A stretch of 64,000 nucleotides of DNA from an uncultured Bacteroidota bacterium. Its GTDB lineage: Bacteria > Bacteroidota > Bacteroidia > Bacteroidales > P3. A program made the position numbers and the translations under genes. Below, in pieces: positions 27,360-38,347 of the stretch (positions within the stretch are counted from its first letter, which is position 1; each line of letters starts with the position of its first letter). The stretch lies in contig CACXXO010000002.1 of assembly GCA_902771735.1 (NCBI GenBank), positions 62,001 to 126,000 of the forward strand, in the 5' to 3' direction. The notes under the pieces are model-generated. The model searched no databases. It was not told the DNA's origin and saw only the letters and a list, made by a program, of their open reading frames with translations.

Positions 27360-27387
27360 GTAGTTTCGAATATTTTTCGTATTTTTG
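27357..27387 (+). promoter_or_regulatory. ppdK promoter
   Basis: TTTG (27357-27360) and TATTTTTG (27380-27387) are 19 bases apart. The -33 box is made by the end of the tRNA terminator. The leader to the ATG at 27449 is about 55 bases and A/T-rich. Confidence 0.82.
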
Positions 27388-27448
27388 CACTTTGTTTTTT
27401 TTAGAAATATTAAATAAATAAATTAATAACTAACACATTAAAAAGAAG

Positions 27449-30220
<2,772 letters not shown>

Positions 30221-30229
30221 ACAAAACCT

Positions 30230-30267
30230 CACCCCGACCTCTCTCCAGAAAAGAGAGGGTCGGGGTG
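30230..30267. other. GC-rich hairpin after ppdK
   Basis: CACCCCGACCTCTCT (30230-30244) pairs with AGAGAGGGTCGGGGTG (30252-30267), with one bulged G. There is no T-run, so it may slow transcription or protect the mRNA end rather than terminate cleanly. It resembles the hairpin at 36668. Confidence 0.7.
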
Positions 30268-30293
30268 CTTGGTAAAACAAATAGAATTGAACT

Positions 30294-30593
30294 ATGACTA
30301 TAAAAGTGTGTGTTGGAAGTTCCTGTCACCTGAAAGGATCATACGAAGTGATTGAGGCCTTCAAGGAGGTACTGAAAAAGTACGATGTGGAGGACCTTAT
30401 CGAGTTGCAGGCGAGTTTCTGCCTCGGCCATTGCGCCTTGGGTGTCACCGTTGGATGCGAAGGGATGGAGGCGGCCGAAAAGGGGCCGCAGGTTGAGGAA
30501 ACCCCCGATGGATTCATCCTGCACAGCGTCAACGCTGGCAATGTAGAGGAACTGTTCGCCAAAGAAATCTACCCGAAACTATTTTTAAACTAA
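30294..30593 (+). CDS. Thioredoxin-like [2Fe-2S] ferredoxin
   Basis: 99 residues, matching the C-terminal electron-transfer domain of NuoE/HndA-type proteins. The four cluster ligands are visible as CVGSSC (Cys 6 and 11) and CLGHC (about Cys 43 and 47). It lies 22 bases before the sensory-type hydrogenase gene and is likely cotranscribed. It lacks the helical N-terminal part of full NuoE, so it is a stand-alone carrier, probably passing electrons to or from the hydrogenase module. Confidence 0.88.
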   Translation: MTIKVCVGSSCHLKGSYEVIEAFKEVLKKYDVEDLIELQASFCLGHCALGVTVGCEGMEAAEKGPQVEETPDGFILHSVNAGNVEELFAKEIYPKLFLN

Positions 30594-30615
30594 TATAACA
30601 ACTAAATAAAGAATC

Positions 30616-32376
30616 ATGTCAGAATATCTGGAATTCAAAACCGTACAATGTAAAGACTGCTACCGCTGCCTACGCGAATGCCCTGTGAAGGCCATCAATA
30701 TCAAGGACCATCACGCGCAAATCATCGAGGAACACTGCATCCTGTGTGGCCATTGTACCAAGGTGTGCCCCCAGCATGCCAAGATAGAGCATAGCGAGCT
30801 GCCTGTAGTGCGCGAGTTGCTCAAGAGTGGTGCCCGTATGGCTGCCACAGTGGCGCCGTCGTTCATCAGCAGTCTTGTACAGGATGACTTCTCGGTATTA
30901 CGCATAGCGCTTGCCAAATTAGGTTTTGCCATAGCCGAAGAGACGGCCATCGGTGCACAGGCCGTCACCGAAGAATACAAACGAGTGCTGGCCAAAGGCG
31001 AAATGCGCAATTTCATCACATCGGCTTGTCCTGCCACTTGCCGTCTGATCCAGATGTACTATCCCAAGGCACTGCCTTTCCTGGCACCTGTGGACTCGCC
31101 CATGGTGGCGCACGCCAAGATGCTGCGCCGCAATGACCCGAATCTGAAGATTGTCTTCATCGGTCCCTGCATAGCCAAGAAGCGCGAGGCCGACGAACAT
31201 GCGATAGACGCCGTGATTACCTTCGATGAGTTGCTGCAGCTATTTGAAGAGAACGGCATAGACCTGAATACGATAAATAAACTCACGGTAGGCGACGAGA
31301 GCGACATTGCCAACCGCGCGAAAGCCTATCCTGTAACGCAGGGCATCATACGCTCGTTCGACGCTTTGCCGGAAGGCTACCGATACATGACAGTGGACGG
31401 TGTGGACCGTATTGCCGATGTATTGGAAAATATTGAGTCTATGGACCACGTATTCATAGAAATGAACGTGTGTCCCGGGGGCTGCATCAACGGACCTTGC
31501 GCTATTGCCCACGATGGCGGTTTGATTAAGGCTGAGTCCGATATCGACCGCTATGTGGAACTCGAGATGGCTACACGCAAACATCAGCCTGCGGCCGACG
31601 CAGGGGTGTCGTTGGCTTACGCCCATCCGCGCCTGCGTGCCAAGAGTCGTCCCGCCAGCGACAAAGAGATTGAGGATGTGCTGCGCCGTACCGGCAAATT
31701 CACCAAAGCCGACGAGCTTGACTGTGGTGCCTGCGGCTATCGCACCTGCCGAGAGAAAGCATGGGCCGTGGTGAACGGCTATGCCGACATCGATATATGT
31801 CTGCCTTATATGCGCAAACGCGCCGAAAGTCTGGCCGTTGACATCGTGCGTAACTCACCCGAGGGCGTGATGATTGTCGACCCCGATATGAACATTGTGG
31901 ACATCAACGCATCGGCCATGAAGATGTTAGGCCTCAACGGTACGCCGGAAAGTGTGGTGGGCCGTCCTGTGGCCGAGAGTTTCCAGCCGATAGACTTCTA
32001 CAAGGCATACACTAAAAAACAGCGTGTGGAGAACCCGCAGCTGCTCATACAAGCCACCAACCGCTACTTGAGCCTCACTGTGAGCCTGTTGAGTGAGCAG
32101 AACTTGCTCTTCGGTTTGATGAAGGATATCTCCGATATGGTGAACTACGACAAGAAGTTGGAAAAAGTGAGGATGGACACCATCACAACCACCGACGACC
32201 TCATCATGAAACAGATGCGTGTGGCACAGGAGATAGCCTCGCTTCTTGGTGAGACTACAGCCGAGACGAAGGTGGCACTGCTGAAGTTGAAGAAAACCCT
32301 CTCCGATGGCGAGGGTGATCTTGGGGTGGACGGACGTCCGAAAGATTGGAAAACGGCAAAGGTTAGTGATAAGTGA
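30616..32376 (+). CDS. hydS: Sensory-type (group C) [FeFe] hydrogenase with PAS domain
   Basis: 586 residues. Two [4Fe-4S] clusters at the N-terminus (Cys 12/15/18/22 and 41/44/47/51). The H-cluster motifs follow: TSACP (135-139), GPCIAKKRE (183-191) and EMNVCPGGC (282-290). A further four-Cys Fe-S motif (370, 373, 378, 395) leads into a PAS domain (about 405-510) and a helical tail. Ala 137 replaces the Cys used for proton transfer in active enzymes, a change known from HydS sensors. It probably senses H2 or redox state and signals through the phosphatase encoded next. The final codons lie in a junction repeat. Confidence 0.88.
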   Translation: MSEYLEFKTVQCKDCYRCLRECPVKAINIKDHHAQIIEEHCILCGHCTKVCPQHAKIEHSELPVVRELLKSGARMAATVAPSFISSLVQDDFSVLRIALAKLGFAIAEETAIGAQAVTEEYKRVLAKGEMRNFITSACPATCRLIQMYYPKALPFLAPVDSPMVAHAKMLRRNDPNLKIVFIGPCIAKKREADEHAIDAVITFDELLQLFEENGIDLNTINKLTVGDESDIANRAKAYPVTQGIIRSFDALPEGYRYMTVDGVDRIADVLENIESMDHVFIEMNVCPGGCINGPCAIAHDGGLIKAESDIDRYVELEMATRKHQPAADAGVSLAYAHPRLRAKSRPASDKEIEDVLRRTGKFTKADELDCGACGYRTCREKAWAVVNGYADIDICLPYMRKRAESLAVDIVRNSPEGVMIVDPDMNIVDINASAMKMLGLNGTPESVVGRPVAESFQPIDFYKAYTKKQRVENPQLLIQATNRYLSLTVSLLSEQNLLFGLMKDISDMVNYDKKLEKVRMDTITTTDDLIMKQMRVAQEIASLLGETTAETKVALLKLKKTLSDGEGDLGVDGRPKDWKTAKVSDK

Positions 32377-32399
32377 TTGGTGAATAGTGAAAGGTGAAC
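32363..32399. repeat. AGTGATT-family repeats spanning the hydS stop
   Basis: Degenerate tandem GTGATAAGTGATTGGTGAA units encode the end of the hydrogenase (VSDK), its stop, and the leader of the phosphatase gene. A separate family from the TTTAAGG and GAATTAA junction repeats. Confidence 0.7.
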
Positions 32400-32400
32400 T

Positions 32401-33564
32401 ATGAAAAAACTTTGTGTAGAATACGGATACACTTCGCTGAACCACTATGGCGAGGAACTCTGCGGGGACAACGTAGAGTTGACCTCGGATGGTGAGTGGA
32501 CGACGTTGGTGCTTGCCGACGGACTTGGGAGCGGAGTGAAAGCCAACATACTCTCCACGCTCACAAGCAAGATATTATGCACGATGGTCGCTGGCGGTGC
32601 CGATATAGAGGATTGTGTCGGTACCATCATCCAGACGCTACCTGTCTGCAAAGAGCGTGGCGTTGCTTACAGCACTTTCTCTATTATTCATGTTAACAAT
32701 GAGGGTAGGGGACACCTATTTGAGTTCGACAACCCTGAAGCCATCTGGTACCATCACGGTCATACCTGCGATTTTCCTCGTGAGGAAATGAACGTTTATA
32801 ACAAGCGCGTGTTTGTTACTGAACTTGAACTTGATGAAGGAGACATGGTCTTCGTGATGAGTGACGGCACCATACATGCCGGCATCGGACAGATGCTGAA
32901 CTTTGGATGGCAGCGCAAGGAAATAATGGAACACCTTGACCACAACATCGACGCCCACATGTCGGCCCGTGCAGCTGCCTGTCTTCTTGCTTCGGCATGC
33001 AATGACCTCTATCTTGACAAACCCGGCGACGACACAACGGTGGCGGCCATTCGCATGCGCCCGCGCACTATGGTGCATATCATGGTTGGTCCTCCTGTTG
33101 ACAAAGAAAAAGATGAGGAATATGTCCATCGGTTTATGATGGACACCGACAAACGCATAGTATGCGGCGGCACCACCTCGCAGGTGGTGGCACGTTGCAT
33201 TGGTCGACAGCTGAAAACAAGCTTCGACTTCCCCGACAAGGATGTACCCCCCATTGGGTTCATCGACGGCATTGACCTCGTGACCGAGGGCGTGATAACA
33301 CTGCGGCGACTGCTGTCGCTATCAGAGAAATACGCGTCCGAGAAAGACCTTACACCAAAGACATACGCCAAGAAAGACGGTGGTTCGCTGCTGGCAAACA
33401 TCATCTTTGAGGAAGCCACGCATGTCGTCTTCTTTGTCGGACAGAACGTCAATGCTGCACATCAGGGACTTGATATAGATATAACTATGAAGCTCAAACT
33501 TGTCGAGCGTTTGGCTGCCAACCTCCGCAAGATGGGCAAAAATGTAACCGTGAACTATGATTGA
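32401..33564 (+). CDS. SpoIIE/PP2C-family protein phosphatase
   Basis: 387 residues. The N-terminal half is a PP2C-like serine phosphatase domain of the SpoIIE type: GEELCGDNVEL and LVLADGLGSGVKAN supply metal-binding Asp residues, MVFVMSDGTIHAGIG a third, and PGDDTTVAAIRM the last. The C-terminal part (from about residue 225) is of unknown type. No membrane segment. Set between the sensory hydrogenase and a second hydrogenase, it is the likely output of the sensor, acting on a phosphorylated partner not encoded here. Similar hydrogenase-phosphatase pairs are known in anaerobic Firmicutes. Confidence 0.87.
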   Translation: MKKLCVEYGYTSLNHYGEELCGDNVELTSDGEWTTLVLADGLGSGVKANILSTLTSKILCTMVAGGADIEDCVGTIIQTLPVCKERGVAYSTFSIIHVNNEGRGHLFEFDNPEAIWYHHGHTCDFPREEMNVYNKRVFVTELELDEGDMVFVMSDGTIHAGIGQMLNFGWQRKEIMEHLDHNIDAHMSARAAACLLASACNDLYLDKPGDDTTVAAIRMRPRTMVHIMVGPPVDKEKDEEYVHRFMMDTDKRIVCGGTTSQVVARCIGRQLKTSFDFPDKDVPPIGFIDGIDLVTEGVITLRRLLSLSEKYASEKDLTPKTYAKKDGGSLLANIIFEEATHVVFFVGQNVNAAHQGLDIDITMKLKLVERLAANLRKMGKNVTVNYD

Positions 33565-33566
33565 TT

Positions 33567-35024
33567 ATGGAGCAGAAACTGTTTGATACTAACGTACAAT
33601 GGATTAAATATAAAGTTCTCAAGGAGGTTATCCGTCGTGCCTACGAAGGTGGTCTCGACGAGGCGTATATTGAGATACCAAAGCTCATCAGCCCCGGCCC
33701 TAAATCGGAGCTCAACTGCTGCATTTACAAGGAACGCGCTATCGTTCAGGAGCGTATTCACATGGCCATGGGAGGTGACAGGAATAACGCAAACCCTGTG
33801 CAGGTAATGGAGACTGCTTGCGACGAATGTCCCGCAGCCGGCATGCTCGTAACTGAAGCCTGCCGCGGATGCATGATGCACTCATGCAAAGAAGTGTGCC
33901 CCAAGGGCGCCATCACCATCGTCAACCATCGCTGCCATATAGACAAGGAGAAATGCATCGAGTGTGGCAAGTGCGCCGCCGCATGCCCTTATAGTGCCAT
34001 CATTGCACAGAAACGTCCATGCATCAAGAGCTGTAAGCCCAAGGCTCTCAGTATCCGTCAAGAAGACGACAAGGCTGTCATAGACAATGATAAATGTATT
34101 TCATGCGGTGCCTGCGTGGTCAGCTGCCCCTTTGGCGCTATTACCGACCGTTCATTAGTGCTCGACATCATAGACATACTGAAACAGTCGGAAAACAATT
34201 CCAAATATCGCGTCTATGCTGTTATTGCCCCTGCAATTGTTGGACAATGCCGTTTCGGCCGTATAGAGCAAGTGGTCACCGCTATCAAGCGCCTCGGTTT
34301 CCATCAGGTAGTAGAAGCCGCTCTCGGCGCCGACATCACCCTCTATACCGAAGCACGTGAATTCCAGCACAAAGCCTCAGAGAGCGACAGCCCTGTAATG
34401 ACCACAAGTTGTTGTCCTGCCTTTGTACGCTTCATAGAGACCAACTTCCCTGAGCTCAAGGATGCCATCTCCACATCGCCCTCGCCCATGATCACCACCG
34501 CACGTCTCATAAAGCGTAGCGACCCCACAGCCAAAGTCATCTTTATCGGCCCCTGCGCAGCCAAAAAGTTTGAGTATACGCTTGAAAAAACACAGGGAAT
34601 GATTGATTGTGTCATGAGCTTTGAAGAGTTGCAGGCTTTCCTCGACGCACGTGAAATCGATACAACGCAATGTGAGGACACCCGTCTCGACAATGCTTCC
34701 TTCTATGGACGCATCTTCGCCAAGAGCGGAGGTATAGCCCAAGGTGTGGCCCATGTGGCCGAAAAACTGGGAATAGAAGGAGTGACCCCCTGCGTCATGA
34801 ACGGCATTGACCAGTGCCGTCAGCATCTCGCTCTCTTGCGTGCCAAGAAAGAGACCGCCAACTTTTTCGAAGGCATGGCCTGCGACGGTGGATGTGTCGG
34901 CGGCCCCCTCAGCATCACCCGCTCCCCTAAGAACGTCTTTGACGTTGACAAGTATGGCAACTCCGCCGCCGAGAAAGACATCGACGGTTCGGTCAACCTT
35001 TATAAAATGACAATGAAACAATAA
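33567..35024 (+). CDS. [FeFe] hydrogenase, group B-like
   Basis: About 485 residues from [10 protein letters not shown] (ATG at 33567; the earlier in-frame codon at 33561 is TTG). Several Fe-S motifs precede the catalytic part: [26 protein letters not shown] and [12 protein letters not shown]. The H-cluster motifs are [16 protein letters not shown] and [12 protein letters not shown]. Unlike the sensor upstream, it keeps both Cys of TSCCP and so is expected to be catalytically active. It probably makes or takes up H2 with ferredoxin. HydE, HydF and HydG maturases are not in the window. It is followed by pckA after 14 bases. Confidence 0.9.
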   Translation: MEQKLFDTNVQWIKYKVLKEVIRRAYEGGLDEAYIEIPKLISPGPKSELNCCIYKERAIVQERIHMAMGGDRNNANPVQVMETACDECPAAGMLVTEACRGCMMHSCKEVCPKGAITIVNHRCHIDKEKCIECGKCAAACPYSAIIAQKRPCIKSCKPKALSIRQEDDKAVIDNDKCISCGACVVSCPFGAITDRSLVLDIIDILKQSENNSKYRVYAVIAPAIVGQCRFGRIEQVVTAIKRLGFHQVVEAALGADITLYTEAREFQHKASESDSPVMTTSCCPAFVRFIETNFPELKDAISTSPSPMITTARLIKRSDPTAKVIFIGPCAAKKFEYTLEKTQGMIDCVMSFEELQAFLDAREIDTTQCEDTRLDNASFYGRIFAKSGGIAQGVAHVAEKLGIEGVTPCVMNGIDQCRQHLALLRAKKETANFFEGMACDGGCVGGPLSITRSPKNVFDVDKYGNSAAEKDIDGSVNLYKMTMKQ

Positions 35025-35038
35025 ATATATATATAGCC

Positions 35039-36661
35039 ATGAACGACAAAATCAGAAAAGACCTCGAAACGCTGGGTATTACCGGCGTGAAGAATATCCA
35101 CTACAACCCCTCCTACGAGGAACTGTTCAAGATGGAGATGAATCCCAGCCTGACGGGCTACGACAAAGGTCAGCTCACCGAGCTCGACGCCATCAATGTG
35201 ATGACCGGCATCTATACCGGCCGCTCGCCCAAGGACAAATATATCGTGATGGACGAGCAGTCGAAGAACACGGTGTGGTGGACTACCCCCGAGTACAAGA
35301 ACGACAACCACCCCATGAGCGAAGAGGTGTGGGGTATGATGCGCGACCTCGCCAAGAAGCAGCTCTGTGGCAAGGAACTCTTTGTGGTCGACGCTTTCTG
35401 CGGCGCCAACAAAGACACCCGCATGAATGTACGTTTCATCATGGAGGTTGCTTGGCAGGCACACTTTGTGCGCAATATGTTCATCAAACCCACCGACGAA
35501 GAGCTTAAGGACTTCAAGCCCAACTTCACCGTCTATGCTGCCTCGAAGGCCAAGGTCGACAACTACAAGGAATTGGGATTGAACAGCGACACCTGTGTTG
35601 CCTTCAATGTCAGCAGCCGCGAGCAGGTTATCCTCAACACCTGGTATGGTGGCGAGATGAAGAAAGGTATGTTCAGCATGATGAACTACTATCTGCCCCT
35701 GCAGGGTATCGCTGCCATGCACTGCTCCGCCAATACCGACCTCAAGGGTGAACATACCGCCATATTCTTCGGCCTCAGCGGTACCGGCAAGACCACCTTG
35801 AGCACCGATCCCAAGCGCCTGCTTATCGGCGACGATGAGCACGGCTGGGACGACGAGGGTGTATTCAACTTTGAGGGCGGCTGCTATGCCAAGGTTATCA
35901 ACCTCGACAAGGAGAGCGAGCCCGACATCTACAATGCCATCCGTCGCAACGCCTTGTTGGAGAACGTCACGGTTGCAGCCGACGGTAAGATTGACTTCAA
36001 GGACAAGAGCGTCACCGAGAACACACGTGTGAGCTATCCTATCAACCATATTGAGAAGATTGTCGAGCCTGTGCACGGCAAGAGTGCAGGTCCCGCGGCC
36101 GAGAACGTCATCTTCCTAAGTGCCGACGCTTTCGGCGTGTTGCCTCCCGTGAGCATCCTGACTGCCGAGCAGTGCAAGTACTATTTCCTCAGCGGTTTCA
36201 CCGCCAAGCTGGCTGGCACCGAGCGCGGCATCACGGAACCGACACCGACCTTCAGCGCCTGCTTCGGTCAAGCCTTCCTCGAGCTGCATCCCACTAAATA
36301 TGCCGAGGAACTCGTGAAACGCATGGAGAAGAGCGGCGCCAAAGCCTATCTGGTCAACACCGGCTGGAATGGCACGGGCAAACGTATTTCCATCAAAGAT
36401 ACGCGAGGAATCATCGACGCCATTCTCGACGGCAGCATCCTCAAGGCCCAGACCAAGAAGATACCCTATTTCGACTTCGAGGTGCCCACCTTCCTCCCCG
36501 GCGTCGACCCGAAGATTCTCGACCCGCGCGACACCTATGCCGACGCCAAGCAGTGGGACGGCAAAGCCCGCGACCTGGCCGACCGCTTTGTGAAGAACTT
36601 TGTGAAGTTTACCCACAACGAAGCTGGCAAGGCCCTCGTCGCCGCTGGTCCCAAACTGTAA
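35039..36661 (+). CDS. pckA: ATP-dependent phosphoenolpyruvate carboxykinase
   Basis: 540 residues. Interconverts oxaloacetate + ATP and PEP + CO2 + ADP. In fermenting Bacteroidales it usually works toward oxaloacetate to feed succinate or propionate formation. Motifs: YTGRSPKDK near the start, the kinase P-loop [11 protein letters not shown] at about residues 244-254, [19 protein letters not shown] for the metal site, and [11 protein letters not shown] near the end. It follows the hydrogenase gene closely and may share its transcript. A long GC-rich hairpin follows at 36668. Confidence 0.97.
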   Translation: MNDKIRKDLETLGITGVKNIHYNPSYEELFKMEMNPSLTGYDKGQLTELDAINVMTGIYTGRSPKDKYIVMDEQSKNTVWWTTPEYKNDNHPMSEEVWGMMRDLAKKQLCGKELFVVDAFCGANKDTRMNVRFIMEVAWQAHFVRNMFIKPTDEELKDFKPNFTVYAASKAKVDNYKELGLNSDTCVAFNVSSREQVILNTWYGGEMKKGMFSMMNYYLPLQGIAAMHCSANTDLKGEHTAIFFGLSGTGKTTLSTDPKRLLIGDDEHGWDDEGVFNFEGGCYAKVINLDKESEPDIYNAIRRNALLENVTVAADGKIDFKDKSVTENTRVSYPINHIEKIVEPVHGKSAGPAAENVIFLSADAFGVLPPVSILTAEQCKYYFLSGFTAKLAGTERGITEPTPTFSACFGQAFLELHPTKYAEELVKRMEKSGAKAYLVNTGWNGTGKRISIKDTRGIIDAILDGSILKAQTKKIPYFDFEVPTFLPGVDPKILDPRDTYADAKQWDGKARDLADRFVKNFVKFTHNEAGKALVAAGPKL

Positions 36662-36667
36662 AAAACC

Positions 36668-36708
36668 AGTCCCCCAAACCCCTCTCAGTGAGGGAGGGGA
36701 GGGGGACT
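36668..36708. other. GC-rich hairpin after pckA
   Basis: AGTCCCCC (36668-36675) pairs with GGGGGACT (36701-36708), with an inner CCCTCTC/GAGGGAGGGG pairing. No T-run follows. It resembles the hairpin after ppdK, a type common between genes in this order. Confidence 0.65.
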
Positions 36709-36737
36709 ATTACAAATAAAAAAAAGTAGTTGGTCCA

Positions 36738-38291
36738 ATGAAGTATAGAACGATAGTGGTTTGTGTGCTGATGTGCCTTGTGGGCATGGAGGCAAAAGCC
36801 TATGATTTCGCCACGCGGTTGAGCAATGGTGATTCTTTGTTCTTTAATGTCACCGATGCCTCTGCACGCCAGGTTTGCGTGGTTTCTCCGTCGAAGGGGG
36901 GGACCAACTATTACTACGGACACCAGCAACCATCAGGGACGGTCGTCATTCCGGCCGAGGTGGAGTACAATGGCCAGCAATATACTGTGACAGCTATTGG
37001 AGACCGGGCCTTTGCCGGATGCACCAAAATCCAACTCGTCATAATGCCCGAAACCGTGGAATCCATTGGAGCATACGCTTTCTATGGTTGTACCGGGATG
37101 AAGATCCTCACCATAGGTGTGAATGTGAATAGGATAGGCGTGTCGGCCTTCTACGGCTGCACGTTCCTGGCCGAGGTGCATTTCCGGGCCCGCGAATGCA
37201 GTTCCATGGGGGTGTCGATGAGTTCGACGGTTTTCGGCAATTGCCGAAGCCTGCGCAAGGTGGTCATCGACGAAGGTGTGCGAATCATTCCCGACTATGC
37301 TTTCTGTGGGGTGGATGCCCTTAGCGACTCCATCGAGTTGCCGTCAACACTGCGTCGCATCGGCGATTACGCTTTTGCCTATTGCAGCAGCTTGAACGAC
37401 AATCTCGTTATCCCCGACAGTGTGGAGACCATTGGCGAGTGTGCCTATCATCAGTGTCATTCGCTCAAGTCCCTCACCCTCGGATCCTCGGTGAGAAGCA
37501 TTGGGGGCCGGGCATTCTACCATTGCATAGGAATGAAGCGAGTGACGGTCAAGTCGTTCATTCCGGCCGAGATAGCGCTAACCTCATTCTCAGAGATATC
37601 AAAGACGGCCAAGTTGAGGGTACCTTGTGTCAGCAAGAAACTTTATGAGAAGCATTCTTTCTGGAAGAAGGTTGCCCTGATGGAGACCTATGGCAAGTGC
37701 ACCTTCACCATCAACGGAGCAATGGACACTGCTGTCTCTGGAATGGTAGTTGGAGGAGGTGAATATGCCTTTGGCGACAGCGTGAGCTTGATGGCTGTGT
37801 GTGCTGCCGGCTACGGCTTCGATGGGTGGACCGATGGGAACCTTGAAAACCCGCGCCGTTTTGTTGCCATGGGCAGTGCCTCATTCACAGCGACAACCCG
37901 CCCCTCCGGAACTGTCACCATTGTCGACACCCTCTACCTTGTCGACACCGTCTATGCCGAAGGCTACAAGGTAATCCACGACACCGTGGATCTTGTAGAC
38001 GTCGCCAAGACAATCAACGACGTCAAAGAGGTCACATTCGACACGGAGAAAAAGCGTCTCAAATGGAATTTCCCTCGCAAAGAGACCGTCGTCAACGTCT
38101 CGCTCTATAACCAAATAGGTGTTTGTGTCTATTCCGGCGACAGCCGTAAAGGCAACATCAACATGCGCCGCCTCCCCTCGGGATTCTATATTGTCCGCAT
38201 CGAGACAGTCCGCCGCGTCATCCGTTGCCGTTTCTTCATCAATGCCGACCGCACATGGAGTGGTATCGACAGAGAGATGAGCATCCAGTAG
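36738..38291 (+). CDS. BspA-like leucine-rich-repeat surface protein with T9SS-like tail
   Basis: 517 residues. Signal peptide MKYRTIVVCVLMCLVGMEAKA. Repeats of the LRR_5 type follow (TAIGDRAFAGCTKIQLVIMP, ESIGAYAFYGCTGMKILTI, RIGDYAFAYCSSLNDNLVIP, SIGGRAFYHCIGMKRVTV). After a short beta domain with a GYGFDGWTDG motif, the tail VNVSLYNQIGVCVYSG and LPSGFYIVRIET matches type IX sorting domains. About 16 extra residues follow the usual end (NADRTWSGIDREMSIQ), which is atypical. Likely exported to the surface, perhaps for adhesion. No promoter recognised. Confidence 0.85.
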   Translation: MKYRTIVVCVLMCLVGMEAKAYDFATRLSNGDSLFFNVTDASARQVCVVSPSKGGTNYYYGHQQPSGTVVIPAEVEYNGQQYTVTAIGDRAFAGCTKIQLVIMPETVESIGAYAFYGCTGMKILTIGVNVNRIGVSAFYGCTFLAEVHFRARECSSMGVSMSSTVFGNCRSLRKVVIDEGVRIIPDYAFCGVDALSDSIELPSTLRRIGDYAFAYCSSLNDNLVIPDSVETIGECAYHQCHSLKSLTLGSSVRSIGGRAFYHCIGMKRVTVKSFIPAEIALTSFSEISKTAKLRVPCVSKKLYEKHSFWKKVALMETYGKCTFTINGAMDTAVSGMVVGGGEYAFGDSVSLMAVCAAGYGFDGWTDGNLENPRRFVAMGSASFTATTRPSGTVTIVDTLYLVDTVYAEGYKVIHDTVDLVDVAKTINDVKEVTFDTEKKRLKWNFPRKETVVNVSLYNQIGVCVYSGDSRKGNINMRRLPSGFYIVRIETVRRVIRCRFFINADRTWSGIDREMSIQ

Positions 38292-38347
38292 CCGACAATG
38301 ATTAGCCATGTATATAAAATGATAATAATATAAAAAGGTAAAACAAT

